A stretch of 64,000 nucleotides of DNA from positions 62,001 through 126,000 of the forward strand of contig NZ_JAEKMI010000010.1 in NCBI RefSeq assembly GCF_020217485.1. The letters are read 5' to 3'. A program made the position numbers and the translations under genes. The DNA is from Mycobacterium sp. WUMAC-067 (GTDB taxonomy: Bacteria; Actinomycetota; Actinomycetes; Mycobacteriales; Mycobacteriaceae). Below are positions 17,003-25,264 of this stretch, piece by piece (the first letter of the stretch is position 1; every line of letters begins with the position of its first letter). Below the pieces are notes generated by a model. That model was given only the letters and a program-made list of their open reading frames with translations. It ran no database searches and was not told the origin of the DNA.

Positions 17003-17201
17003 ACCCAAAACGGCTGTGCCGGCCTGCTTTACGTGGCTTTCGAATCCGCTCGCACATGCGGTAGCGCGTGCGACGGCGTAGTTGGTCACCTCGGTCGATA
17101 CGGGGGAGAAGCACCCCGGGGTTCGCCCTCCCAACCCCTTGGTTGACAATCGAGGCAAGACTCAACTCTTTCGAAGTCCACGTGTCAAAGGAGACAAGAC
17201 C

Positions 17202-18350
17202 ATGGCTGAAGCCGTCATCGTCGAGGCAGTGCGTTCACCGATCGGGAAGCGCAACGGCGGATTGTCCGGGCTGCACCCGGCGGATCTGTCCGCGCAGGTG
17301 CTCAACGGCCTGGTCGACAGGGCCGGCGTCGATCCGGGCATCGTCGACGACGTCATCTGGGGCTGCGTCATGCAGGCCGGCGAGCAGGCCCTCGACATCG
17401 GCCGCACCGCGCTGCTGACCGCCGGCTGGCCCGAGACCGTCCCCGGCGTGACCGTCGACCGCCAGTGCGGGTCCAGCCAGCAGTCCATCCACTTCGCGGC
17501 CGCCGGGGTGATCGCCGGGCACTACGACGTCGTCGTCGCCGGCGGCGTCGAGTCGATGTCGCGCACCCCGATGGGGGCGTCGCTGGCCAACGGGGGCAGG
17601 CCGTACTCCCAGGCCTTCCTGGATCGCTACGAAGGCCAGATCCCCAACCAGGGCATCGGCGCCGAGATGATCGCCGAGAAGTGGGGCTTCGACCGCACCG
17701 CGCTCGACGAATTCTCGTTGGCCTCGCACGAAAAGGCCGCGGCCGCACAGGATTCCGGCGCCTTCGACGGCCAGATCGTCGGCATCAAGGATCAGGACGG
17801 CAACGTCGTCCTCAAGGACGAGGGCATCCGCCGCGGCACGCCGATGGAGAAGATGGCCTCGCTGAAGCCGGCGTTCAAGGAGGACGGCGTGATCCACGCC
17901 GGCAACTCGTCGCAGATCTCCGATGGTTCGGCGGCGCTGCTTTTCATGTCGGCCGAGAAGGCCAAGGAGCTGGGCCTCAAACCGATCGCCAAGGTGCACA
18001 CCGCGTCGCTGGCCGGGGCCGACCCGGTGATCATGCTGACCGCGCCCATCCCGGCGACGCAGAAGGTGCTGAAGAAATCCGGGCTGTCCATCGACGACAT
18101 CGGCGCCTACGAGGTCAACGAGGCGTTCGCGCCCGTCCCGCTGGCGTGGCTCAAGGACATTGGCGCCGACGAGAAGAAGCTCAACCCCAACGGCGGCGCC
18201 ATCGCGCTGGGCCACCCGCTCGGCGGATCGGGCGCCCGGATCATGACCACCCTGCTGTATCACATGCGGGACAAGGGGATTCGCTACGGTCTGCAGACCA
18301 TGTGCGAGGGCGGCGGCCAGGCCAACGCCACCATCGTGGAACTGTTGTGA
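17202..18350 (+). CDS. Acetyl-CoA acyltransferase (thiolase)
   Basis: A 382-residue thiolase from ATG 17202 behind AAAGGAGA. Nucleophilic Cys89 is in DRQCGSSQQ, NEAFAP is present, His338 is in GHPLGGSG, and Cys368 is in MCEGGG, so the active-site set is complete. It cleaves a 3-ketoacyl-CoA with CoA. The sequence resembles the FadA5/FadA6 type thiolases that mycobacteria use on sterol-derived substrates more than housekeeping FadA, but I would not assign it. It overlaps the enoyl-CoA hydratase gene by four bases (GTGA). Confidence 0.94.
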   Translation: MAEAVIVEAVRSPIGKRNGGLSGLHPADLSAQVLNGLVDRAGVDPGIVDDVIWGCVMQAGEQALDIGRTALLTAGWPETVPGVTVDRQCGSSQQSIHFAAAGVIAGHYDVVVAGGVESMSRTPMGASLANGGRPYSQAFLDRYEGQIPNQGIGAEMIAEKWGFDRTALDEFSLASHEKAAAAQDSGAFDGQIVGIKDQDGNVVLKDEGIRRGTPMEKMASLKPAFKEDGVIHAGNSSQISDGSAALLFMSAEKAKELGLKPIAKVHTASLAGADPVIMLTAPIPATQKVLKKSGLSIDDIGAYEVNEAFAPVPLAWLKDIGADEKKLNPNGGAIALGHPLGGSGARIMTTLLYHMRDKGIRYGLQTMCEGGGQANATIVELL

Positions 18351-19138
18351 CGGAAGCGCCCGGCGCCCTGGCGGAACGCCGGGGCAACGTGATGGTGATA
18401 ACCATCAACCGGCCGGAGGCCCGCAACGCGGTCAACGCCGCGGTCAGCATCGGCGTCGGGGATGCGCTGGAAGCGGCGCAACACGATCCCGAGGTGCGGG
18501 CGGTGGTGCTCACCGGCGCAGGCGACAAGTCGTTCTGCGCCGGCGCCGACCTCAAGGCGATCGCTCGCCGCGAAAACCTTTACCACCCCGACCATCCCGA
18601 GTGGGGTTTCGCCGGCTACGTCCACCACTTCATCGACAAGCCGACCATCGCGGCGGTGAACGGGACCGCCCTGGGCGGCGGCACCGAGCTGGCGCTGGCC
18701 AGTGATTTGGTGGTGGCCGACGAGCGGGCCCAGTTCGGGCTCCCCGAGGTCAAACGCGGGCTGATCGCCGCCGCCGGTGGCGTTTTCCGCATCGCGCAGC
18801 AGCTGCCCCGCAAGGTGGCGATGCAGCTGCTGCTGACCGGTGATCCGCTCACCGCGGCCGCCGCCTGCGAGTGGGGGTTGATCAACGAGGTCGCCCCGCA
18901 GGGATCGGTGCTGGACGCCGCGCTGGCGCTGGCCGCGCGGGTCACCGTCAACGCGCCGCTGTCGGTGCAGGCCAGCAAGCGGGTCGCCTACGGCGTCGAC
19001 GACGGGGTCGTCGTCGACGACGAGCCGGGTTGGGAACGCACCGTGCGCGAGATGCGGGTCCTGATCCGCTCCGAGGACGCCAAGGAGGGACCACTGGCGT
19101 TCGCCGAGAAGCGGGACCCGGTCTGGAAGGCGCGTTAA
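18347..19138 (+). CDS. Enoyl-CoA hydratase/isomerase family protein
   Basis: A 263-residue crotonase from GTG 18347. It shows KSFCAGADLKAI (oxyanion hole), NGTALGGGTELALASDLVVADERAQFGLPEVKRGL, and a C-terminal KEGPLAFAEKRDPVWKAR typical of many mycobacterial EchA proteins. It should hydrate a 2-enoyl-CoA between the acyl-CoA dehydrogenase and thiolase steps. A 3-hydroxyacyl-CoA dehydrogenase is needed between them, and the cluster SDRs are candidates. It is last in the operon and converges on the FAD oxidoreductase gene. Confidence 0.93.
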   Translation: MTEAPGALAERRGNVMVITINRPEARNAVNAAVSIGVGDALEAAQHDPEVRAVVLTGAGDKSFCAGADLKAIARRENLYHPDHPEWGFAGYVHHFIDKPTIAAVNGTALGGGTELALASDLVVADERAQFGLPEVKRGLIAAAGGVFRIAQQLPRKVAMQLLLTGDPLTAAAACEWGLINEVAPQGSVLDAALALAARVTVNAPLSVQASKRVAYGVDDGVVVDDEPGWERTVREMRVLIRSEDAKEGPLAFAEKRDPVWKAR

Positions 19139-19141
19139 AAG

Positions 19142-19204
19142 GCGCGAGCAGACACAGATCGCACGCGAACTGCCCGCACAACGCGATTCTGCGTCTGCTC
19201 GCGC
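19142..19204. repeat. Long inverted repeat between convergent genes
   Basis: GCGCGAGCAGACACAGATCGC (first 20 of these bases at 19142-19161) and its imperfect complement at 19183-19204 pair over about 20 bases around a loop of some 21 bases. Position between two convergent stops suggests a bidirectional terminator. The arm sequence looks like a dispersed mycobacterial intergenic repeat; this was not searched. Confidence 0.7.
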
Positions 19205-19218
19205 TTCAAAGCCCCGTG

Positions 19219-20235
19219 TCAGTGCGCAAGGATGTTCACCCCGCGCCGAAACACGCCGGGTAGCAGCGTGCACGCCGGCACGACGGCGCGCCGCACCGCG
19301 GGCGGCGTGCTGGCCAGCACCAGCCCGCGGGTGAGCAACCGGTAGTCGCGGGTGATCCGGTGCCACGCCTTCTCGTACGAGGCGGGAGTCTCGTCGGCGA
19401 TGGCCTCGACGGCCGCGGCGGCCTGCTTGAGGGCGAGGCTGATGCCCTCGCCGGTCAGGGCGTCCTCATAACCGGCGGCGTCGCCGACCAGCAGGACGCG
19501 GCCCGCGACGCGCCGCGAGACCACCTGGCGCAGGGGGCCGCAGCCGCGGGGCTGCCCGGCGCCGGCGCCGTCCAGCTGCCGGGCCAGCCGCGGGAACCAG
19601 GCCAGGTCGGGCCGTCCACGAGACAGGATCGCCACGCCGACCAGATCGGGCTCGACCGGCGTCACGTACGCCTCGCCCCAGCGCGACCAGTGCACCTCGA
19701 CGAAGTCGGTCCACGCCGGCACCCGGTAGTGCCAGCGCACGCCGTAGCGTCGCGGTGTCCCCGCGCTCGCCGCGATGCCGACGGCCCGCCGGACCTGAGA
19801 ATGCAGGCCGTCGGCCGCCACCAACCATTTCGCGCGCACCCCGGCGGCCGAGACGCCGTGCGCATCCTGCCGGACGCCGGTCACCCGCGTGCGGATCCAG
19901 TCGGTGTCTTGCTCTTTGGCGCGCGCGGCCAGCGCCGCGTGCAACGTCGTGCGACGCACGCCGCGCCCGGGCCCCCCGCGAAACCGAGCCTGGGCCCGCC
20001 GTTGTTCGCTCACATAGGCGATGCCGTGAAACGGCATGCCCACCGGGTCGACGCCCAGCGCGGTCAGTTCGGCCAGTCCGCCGGGCATCAGCCCCTCGCC
20101 GCACGCCTTGTCGATGGGGCTCTCGCGCGGCTCGGCCACGATCACCGAAAGTCCAAGGCGCCGAGCGTGTAACGCCGTGGCCAGGCCGCCCGGACCGCCG
20201 CCGACGATCAGCAGGTCCGCGTCGTAATCGCTCAT
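19219..20235 (-). CDS. FAD-dependent oxidoreductase (geranylgeranyl-reductase / SrsC-like)
   Basis: A 338-residue flavoprotein from ATG 20235 with the N-terminal FAD motif LLIVGGGPGGLATALHARR, a central GD motif, RVLLVGDAAGYEDALTGEG, and the KACGEGLMPGGL segment of the geranylgeranyl reductase and aromatic hydroxylase group. It overlaps the methyltransferase gene by four bases and is third in an operon after the type III PKS. In Streptomyces griseus the equivalent third gene, srsC, oxidises the resorcinol ring of phenolic lipids; an analogous role here is inferred. It appears to correspond to M. tuberculosis Rv1138c (from memory). Confidence 0.87.
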   Translation of the reverse strand: MSDYDADLLIVGGGPGGLATALHARRLGLSVIVAEPRESPIDKACGEGLMPGGLAELTALGVDPVGMPFHGIAYVSEQRRAQARFRGGPGRGVRRTTLHAALAARAKEQDTDWIRTRVTGVRQDAHGVSAAGVRAKWLVAADGLHSQVRRAVGIAASAGTPRRYGVRWHYRVPAWTDFVEVHWSRWGEAYVTPVEPDLVGVAILSRGRPDLAWFPRLARQLDGAGAGQPRGCGPLRQVVSRRVAGRVLLVGDAAGYEDALTGEGISLALKQAAAAVEAIADETPASYEKAWHRITRDYRLLTRGLVLASTPPAVRRAVVPACTLLPGVFRRGVNILAH

Positions 20236-20732
20236 GTGTAACCCAGAGCCGAGTTCTCCACCTGCAGACGCACCTTCAGCAACGCGGCGTTGGCCAGGGT
20301 GAAGATGGCCGCGGTCAGCCACGCCGTGTGCACCAACGGCAGCGCCAACCCTTCCGCCACCACTGCAACATAGTTCGGATGGTGCAGCCAGCGGTAGGGA
20401 CCTCGTCGCACCAGCGGGGCCGCCGGCAGCACGATCACCCGGGTGTTCCACCGCCGGCCCAGCGTCGTGATGCACCACCAGCGCAGCGCCTGACTGGCCG
20501 CCACCACCGCCAGCATCGGCCAGCCCAGCCAACCGATGAAGGGCCGGTGCAGCGCCCACGGTTCGACGAGGCAGCCGACCAGCAGCGCGGTGTGGATGAC
20601 CACCATCACCGGGTAGTGCGATCGACCAAACTCCTTGGCGCCCTGGGTAAACGACCATCGCGCGTTGCGGGTGGACACCACCAGCTCGGCGACGCGCTCG
20701 ACCCCAACGGCCAGCACCAGCAGGTAATACAT
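20232..20732 (-). CDS. Isoprenylcysteine carboxyl methyltransferase (ICMT) family protein
   Basis: A 166-residue membrane protein from ATG 20732 (MYYLLVLAVGVERVAELVV) with about four or five membrane segments and the family signature TRNARWSFTQGAKEFG, then RRGPYRWLHHPNYVAVVAE (the RHPxY motif that binds S-adenosylmethionine). Bacterial members next to type III PKS genes methylate phenolic hydroxyls, as in SrsB of Streptomyces. The start upstream at 20792 would overlap the PKS gene and is not favoured. It lies 29 bases after the PKS and overlaps the FAD gene by four. The length matches M. tuberculosis Rv1139c (from memory). Confidence 0.88.
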   Translation of the reverse strand: MYYLLVLAVGVERVAELVVSTRNARWSFTQGAKEFGRSHYPVMVVIHTALLVGCLVEPWALHRPFIGWLGWPMLAVVAASQALRWWCITTLGRRWNTRVIVLPAAPLVRRGPYRWLHHPNYVAVVAEGLALPLVHTAWLTAAIFTLANAALLKVRLQVENSALGYT

Positions 20733-20761
20733 GGATACAGTCTTTACCAGCCCTACCAGCC

Positions 20762-21844
20762 CTACCAGGCCAGCAGCACCAGCTCGGAGCAAAACGCCGG
20801 CCCCATCGCGATCATCAGGCCGATCGAGCCCGGTGGCGGCGGATCGGCCATGTTGGCCGCGAGCACGTCGACCACCGAGACCGACGACAGGTTGCCGTTC
20901 TCCCGCAACGACTTTCGCGTGCGGTCGAGGGCGTCCGCGGGCAGGTCCAACACGCTCTCGACGGCCTCGATCACCCGCGGCCCGCCCGGGTGGCAGACCC
21001 AGGTTGTGACGTCGTGCGGGCGCAACCCGTGATCGGCGAGGAATTCGCGGACGTCATCGCCCAGGTATTTCTCGGCGATGGTGGCGATGTCGGCGGAGAG
21101 CACGATGCGGAATCCGTCCCCGCCGATCTTCCAGCCCATGACGTCTTCGGTGTCGGGATAGATCCGGCTACGGGTGGCCAGCACCCGCGGGCCGGTGTGT
21201 TCGGCGCCGGTGCGCTGGGCGCCTTCGCTGATCACCACGGCCGCGCCGTCGCCGAAAAGGCTGGTGGCGACCAGGTTGGCGACCGACGTGTCGTCGCGCT
21301 GGATGGTCAGCGAGCACAGTTCGACCGCGAGCAGCGCGGCCGTGTGGTCGGGGAAGGCGCGCAGATAGTCGTGCATGCGCGCCACCCCGGCCGCGCCGGC
21401 GACGCAGCCCAGCCCGAACAGCGGGACGCGTTTGACGTCGGGCCGCAGCCCGACCCGCGTCGCCAAGCGGGCCTCCAGCGTCGGAACGGCGAGGCCGGTG
21501 ACCGTCGTCGAAAACACGATGTCGAGTTCCGACGGCTTCACCTTGGCGTCGTCCAGGGCCGCCACCAGCGCCTGCTCGCCCAGGTCGAGCGCCACGTCGA
21601 GATAGGCGTCGTTGGCCTCGGTGAAGCCGTTCAGCTCGCGGTAGCGGGGCAGCCGCAACGCGGTGTTGCGGAATTCGACGCCGCTGCTGAGGCCGAAGCG
21701 GCGAAAATCGGGGCCGGCGATGTCGGTCAGCGCGCGGATGGCCTCGTGTTGCGTATAGCGGTTGGGCGGGAACTTCACCGCCACGCCGGCGATGGACGGA
21801 TATTTCACCGCGACGTCCGCGGTGCCCCCAGTGAACTTCTTCAT
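20762..21844 (-). CDS. Type III polyketide synthase (chalcone/stilbene synthase family)
   Basis: A 360-residue ketosynthase-like enzyme from ATG 21844 (MKKFTGGTADVAVKYPS). The catalytic triad is complete: Cys147 in FGLGCVAGAAG, His285 in VCHPGGP, and Asn318 in RENGNLSS. The C-terminal GSIGLMIAMGPAFCSELVLL is also typical. It resembles M. tuberculosis Pks10/Pks11-type enzymes, which condense long acyl-CoA starters with malonyl-CoA into alkylpyrones or alkylresorcinols. With the following methyltransferase and FAD oxidoreductase it makes a three-gene set in the srsABC order, so the likely product is a modified phenolic lipid or pyrone (inference). Confidence 0.93.
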   Translation of the reverse strand: MKKFTGGTADVAVKYPSIAGVAVKFPPNRYTQHEAIRALTDIAGPDFRRFGLSSGVEFRNTALRLPRYRELNGFTEANDAYLDVALDLGEQALVAALDDAKVKPSELDIVFSTTVTGLAVPTLEARLATRVGLRPDVKRVPLFGLGCVAGAAGVARMHDYLRAFPDHTAALLAVELCSLTIQRDDTSVANLVATSLFGDGAAVVISEGAQRTGAEHTGPRVLATRSRIYPDTEDVMGWKIGGDGFRIVLSADIATIAEKYLGDDVREFLADHGLRPHDVTTWVCHPGGPRVIEAVESVLDLPADALDRTRKSLRENGNLSSVSVVDVLAANMADPPPPGSIGLMIAMGPAFCSELVLLAW

Positions 21845-21923
21845 GCACCCGGGAACGATGCCGCCGCCGCACCGGTTCAAATCCGTCTTTGCGTCGCGCG
21901 GGCCAGGGGCCTGGTCGTCGGGC

Positions 21924-21929
21924 TAGGGT
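21924..21929 (+). promoter_or_regulatory. Leaderless -10 box (TAGGGT)
   Basis: TAGGGT ends six bases before the ATG at 21936 and no ribosome binding site separates them, so the transcript probably starts at the ATG. Confidence 0.55.
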
Positions 21930-21935
21930 CGGGGT

Positions 21936-23084
21936 ATGCGGGTTCTGGTCACCGGTGCCACCGGCTATGTGGGATCACGACTGGTCACGGCGCTGCTGCA
22001 AAACCGGCACCAGGTTGCGGCCGCAACTCGAAACCCGTTGCGTCTCAAGCGCTTCGGCTGGTTCGACGACATCACGCCGGTGACCCTCGACGCCGCTGAC
22101 CCGGATTCGCTGCGAGCCGCCTTCGCCGGCTGCGGCCCCGTTGACGTGGTGTATTACCTGGTGCACGGCATCGGTCAGCCCGGTTTCCGCGACGCGGACA
22201 AGTCCGCGGCTGCCAACCTCGCGACCGCGGCCCGCGACGCCGGGGTGCGCCGCATCGTCTACCTGGGCGGTTTCGTGCCCGCCGACGAGGCCTTGTCCGA
22301 GCACTTGACCAGCCGGGCCGAGGTGGCCGAGGCGCTCACCGTCCCCGACGGCCCGGAGCTCGTGTGGCTGGGCGCGGCGATGATCATCGGTGCCGGCTCG
22401 ACGTCGTTCGAGATGATGCGCTACGTGGGAGATCGCTTCCCGGTCATCCCGATTCCGAGCTGGATGGACAACCCGATCGACCCGATCTCGATCCGCGACG
22501 TCCTGCACTACCTCGTCGCCGCGGCCGATCCCGACCGGGTGCCGGCCGGGGCATATGACATCTCCGGGCCCGAAACCACGTCCTACCGCCGGCTACTCAA
22601 GACCTATGCCCGCATCTCCGGGCGATGGCATACCGGCTTGTCGGTCGGCAGGGTCGACACGACGCTGGCCTCGCTGATCACCGGCGTCGCCCTGCCGGTG
22701 CCCCCGGGCCTGGCCGGGGACCTCGTCCAGTCGCTCGACCACCCGATGGTGGCGTCCGTCAGCGACCTGCGCGACCGGGTGCCCGATCCGCCCGGCGGCC
22801 TGCTCGGCATCGACGACGCCATCGCGCTGGCCCTGGCCGGCCGGTCGAATCAGCGGCCGCGCCCCGTCAATGCCCTGGCCGATCCGCACGACCTCGCCAA
22901 CACCGATGCCGCCTGGGCCGGTGGCGACGCGCGGCGCATCCGGCAACTCGCCCAGCGCGTCACACCCCCCATCGTGCGGCCGACCCTGGGGCTGGTGAAC
23001 AGGGTCCCCGGTCCGGTTGCCGGAGCGCTTCGCACCGGCCTCGACGTTCTGATCGCCCTGACCCCGAAGGTGCGTCCCGCATGA
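21936..23084 (+). CDS. NAD(P)-binding epimerase-like protein
   Basis: A 382-residue extended or atypical SDR with the Rossmann motif VLVTGATGYVGSRLVTALL, a characteristic VVYYLVHGIGQPGFRDAD segment, VRRIVYLGGFVPADE and a conserved SFEMMRYVGDRFPVIPIPSWMDN region. This matches the YbjT-like NAD(P)-binding proteins common in actinobacteria, whose reaction is unknown. It is paralogous to the 454-residue protein at 23805-25169, which shares the same blocks. It overlaps the downstream CPBP protease gene by four bases and is divergent from the type III PKS gene. Confidence 0.87.
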   Translation: MRVLVTGATGYVGSRLVTALLQNRHQVAAATRNPLRLKRFGWFDDITPVTLDAADPDSLRAAFAGCGPVDVVYYLVHGIGQPGFRDADKSAAANLATAARDAGVRRIVYLGGFVPADEALSEHLTSRAEVAEALTVPDGPELVWLGAAMIIGAGSTSFEMMRYVGDRFPVIPIPSWMDNPIDPISIRDVLHYLVAAADPDRVPAGAYDISGPETTSYRRLLKTYARISGRWHTGLSVGRVDTTLASLITGVALPVPPGLAGDLVQSLDHPMVASVSDLRDRVPDPPGGLLGIDDAIALALAGRSNQRPRPVNALADPHDLANTDAAWAGGDARRIRQLAQRVTPPIVRPTLGLVNRVPGPVAGALRTGLDVLIALTPKVRPA

Positions 23085-23803
23085 GCCAGTCAACGACCCC
23101 CTACCACAGCAGCGCCTTCGCCGAGTTGCGCCGCGCCGTCACCAATGTTGCTGTGCCGCACCATGAATCGCCGTCCGTGGTGCGGCGGCGCCGCGTCATC
23201 GTCGCGATCACGCTGGTGGTCGGCGCGGCGGTGCTGGGGTACTCGTTGCGGCGCCATCCGGGGGAGGCCAGCTTCTACTGGCTGACCCTGGCGCTCGCGG
23301 CGGTGTGGACCGCCGGTGCGCTGGTCTCCGGTCCGTTGCACCTGGGCGGCATCTGCTGGCGGGGCCGCAACCAGCGGCCGGTCATCACCGGAACGACCGT
23401 CGGCCTGCTCGTCGGTGGCGCGTTCGTCGTGGGCGGGCTGATCGCCCGAGAGATCCCGGCCGTCTCCGAGCTGATCACCCGGGTGCTGCTCTTCGCCCAT
23501 CAAGGCTCTTTCGTGTTGGTGGTGCTGATCACCGTGATCAACGGCGTCGCCGAGGAGCTGTTCTTCCGTGGCGCGCTCTACACCGCGCTGGGCCGGTATC
23601 ACCCGGTGTTGATCTCCACGCTGCTCTACACCGCCGCGACCATGGCCAGCGGCAACCCCATGCTGGGATTCGCCGCGATCATCCTCGGGACGGTGTGCGC
23701 GCTGGAGCGCCGGGCCAGCGGCGGCGTGCTGGCGCCGGTGCTGACCCACGTCGGCTGGGGGCTGATCATGGTGCTGGCCCTGCCGCCCATGTTCGGGGTC
23801 TGA
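23081..23803 (+). CDS. CPBP-family intramembrane metalloprotease
   Basis: A 240-residue membrane protein with about six to seven hydrophobic segments and the CPBP/CAAX-protease motif GVAEELFFRGALY (EExxxR), followed by LGTVCALERR and a late His in LTHVGWGLIM. The N-terminal 45 residues are cytosolic and basic (VVRRRRVI). Family members cleave within membranes or act in protein maturation; the target is unknown. It starts in the stop of the preceding gene (ATGA), so the two are co-translated, and it converges on the next gene with one base between them. Confidence 0.9.
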   Translation: MSQSTTPYHSSAFAELRRAVTNVAVPHHESPSVVRRRRVIVAITLVVGAAVLGYSLRRHPGEASFYWLTLALAAVWTAGALVSGPLHLGGICWRGRNQRPVITGTTVGLLVGGAFVVGGLIAREIPAVSELITRVLLFAHQGSFVLVVLITVINGVAEELFFRGALYTALGRYHPVLISTLLYTAATMASGNPMLGFAAIILGTVCALERRASGGVLAPVLTHVGWGLIMVLALPPMFGV

Positions 23804-23804
23804 G

Positions 23805-25169
23805 TCAGGCCGACGAGACGACGTTGTGCGCCAGAGCGCGCAGGGCGGCGACCCGCAGCGGCCACACCGTGAGCCGGTACATCCGGCCAGCGACGCCGCG
23901 CGGCACGAAGATCACCCGTTGCGTGTACCGGCTGCCGCCGCCGTCCGGCCGCACGGTGATCTCCAGCCAGGCCCGGCCTACTCGACCCGGCATGGAGTGC
24001 AGCCGCAGCCTGGCGCCGGGATCGCTTTCCTCCACGCCCCAGCCCGACAGCGGCAGGCGTCGCTGCCAGCGGCGCGCGGCTGTCGCGGCGCGGGCCGCCG
24101 ACCATACGTCGGCGGGCGCGGCGGCGGCGGTCGCGGTCTGCACGCTGGTGTAGACGATCTCGCCGGCCCAGTCGGGGTCGCTGGGCAGCGGCTCGGCCGG
24201 CTCGGACCGCAGCGACGACCAGCTGGCATCGGGGAGGCCGCGCTTTGCGCGCTGCAGCGCCAACTCGACCGCGCGGCGGTATCCGGTGAGTCCGTCCGGT
24301 GGCGGCTCGATGATCATGTCGATATCGGAATCACGCGCCACCGCATCGCATTCCAGCGACTCGATCAGTGGCCGCGCCAGGCCGGACGGAATCGGGGTCA
24401 CCAGCCCCACCCAGAGGCTGGCGATCGCCGGGGTCAGAAACGGCAGTACGAACAGGTAGCGGTTGCCCAGCCCGGCGACCTCGGCGTAGACCCGCATCAT
24501 GTCCCCGTACTCCAACACGTCGGGTCCACCGATGTCCCAAGTTCGTGACTTCGGGACCGGGGCGCTCGAAACAGAAGCCGCCGCGGCCAGGTAGTACAGC
24601 ACGTCGCGCACCGCGATCGGCTGGATTCTGTTGTGCACCCACTTCGGCGTGGTCATCACGGGCAACCGGTCGGTGAGGTGCCGGATCATTTCGAACGATG
24701 CCGATCCCGAGCCGATGACCACCCCGGCCTGCAGCACCACGGTCTCGATGCCGGAGTCGATGAGGGCCTCCCCGACGGCTTTGCGCGACGCGAGATGTGG
24801 TGAGAGGTCGGTGTTTTCCGGATGCAGTCCACTCAGATACACGATCCGACGCACCCCGGTGCGCCGTGCGGCGGTCACCACATTGCGGGCGGCGCGGGTC
24901 TCCTCGGCGGCGAAGTCTTTCGAACTTCCCATCGAGTGGACCAGGTAGTACACCACGTCGATTCCGTCGAACGCGGCGATCAGGGAATCGACGTCACCGA
25001 GGTCACCGCGCGCCACCTCCGCGTGCCGGCGCCATGGCGCCTGCGCCAGCTTGTCGGGGTTGCGCGCCAAGGCCCGTACGTGATGACCGTCCTCGAGCAG
25101 CCGGGGCACCAGGCGCCCGCCGATGTAGCCGGTCGCGCCGGTCACCAAGCACCGCACGGGTTCGGGCAT
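23805..25169 (-). CDS. NAD(P)-binding epimerase-like protein with C-terminal DUF2867 domain
   Basis: A 454-residue two-domain protein from ATG 25169, with GGAGGATCG directly upstream. The N-terminal atypical SDR part has CLVTGATGYIGGRLVPRLLE, VVYYLVHSMGSSKDFAAEE and SFEMIRHLTDRLPVMTTPKW. From about residue 340 a START/polyketide-cyclase-like DUF2867 domain follows (EIVYTSVQTATAAAAPADVW to the C-terminus). Usual family members have a Trp/Tyr-rich stretch of some 30 residues in that domain (GWYY...DWLW type). Here the text runs straight from AARRWQRRLPLSGWG to VEESDPGARLRL, so this copy looks shortened. The function is unknown. Confidence 0.86.
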   Translation of the reverse strand: MPEPVRCLVTGATGYIGGRLVPRLLEDGHHVRALARNPDKLAQAPWRRHAEVARGDLGDVDSLIAAFDGIDVVYYLVHSMGSSKDFAAEETRAARNVVTAARRTGVRRIVYLSGLHPENTDLSPHLASRKAVGEALIDSGIETVVLQAGVVIGSGSASFEMIRHLTDRLPVMTTPKWVHNRIQPIAVRDVLYYLAAAASVSSAPVPKSRTWDIGGPDVLEYGDMMRVYAEVAGLGNRYLFVLPFLTPAIASLWVGLVTPIPSGLARPLIESLECDAVARDSDIDMIIEPPPDGLTGYRRAVELALQRAKRGLPDASWSSLRSEPAEPLPSDPDWAGEIVYTSVQTATAAAAPADVWSAARAATAARRWQRRLPLSGWGVEESDPGARLRLHSMPGRVGRAWLEITVRPDGGGSRYTQRVIFVPRGVAGRMYRLTVWPLRVAALRALAHNVVSSA

Positions 25170-25264
25170 CGATCCTCCGTCGCTCGTCAGCCATTGGGGT
25201 CTTACGAGGAGGATTACCGCATCGACGCGGACTCAAGCGTTGCGCCGGGTCAGCGCAACGACAT

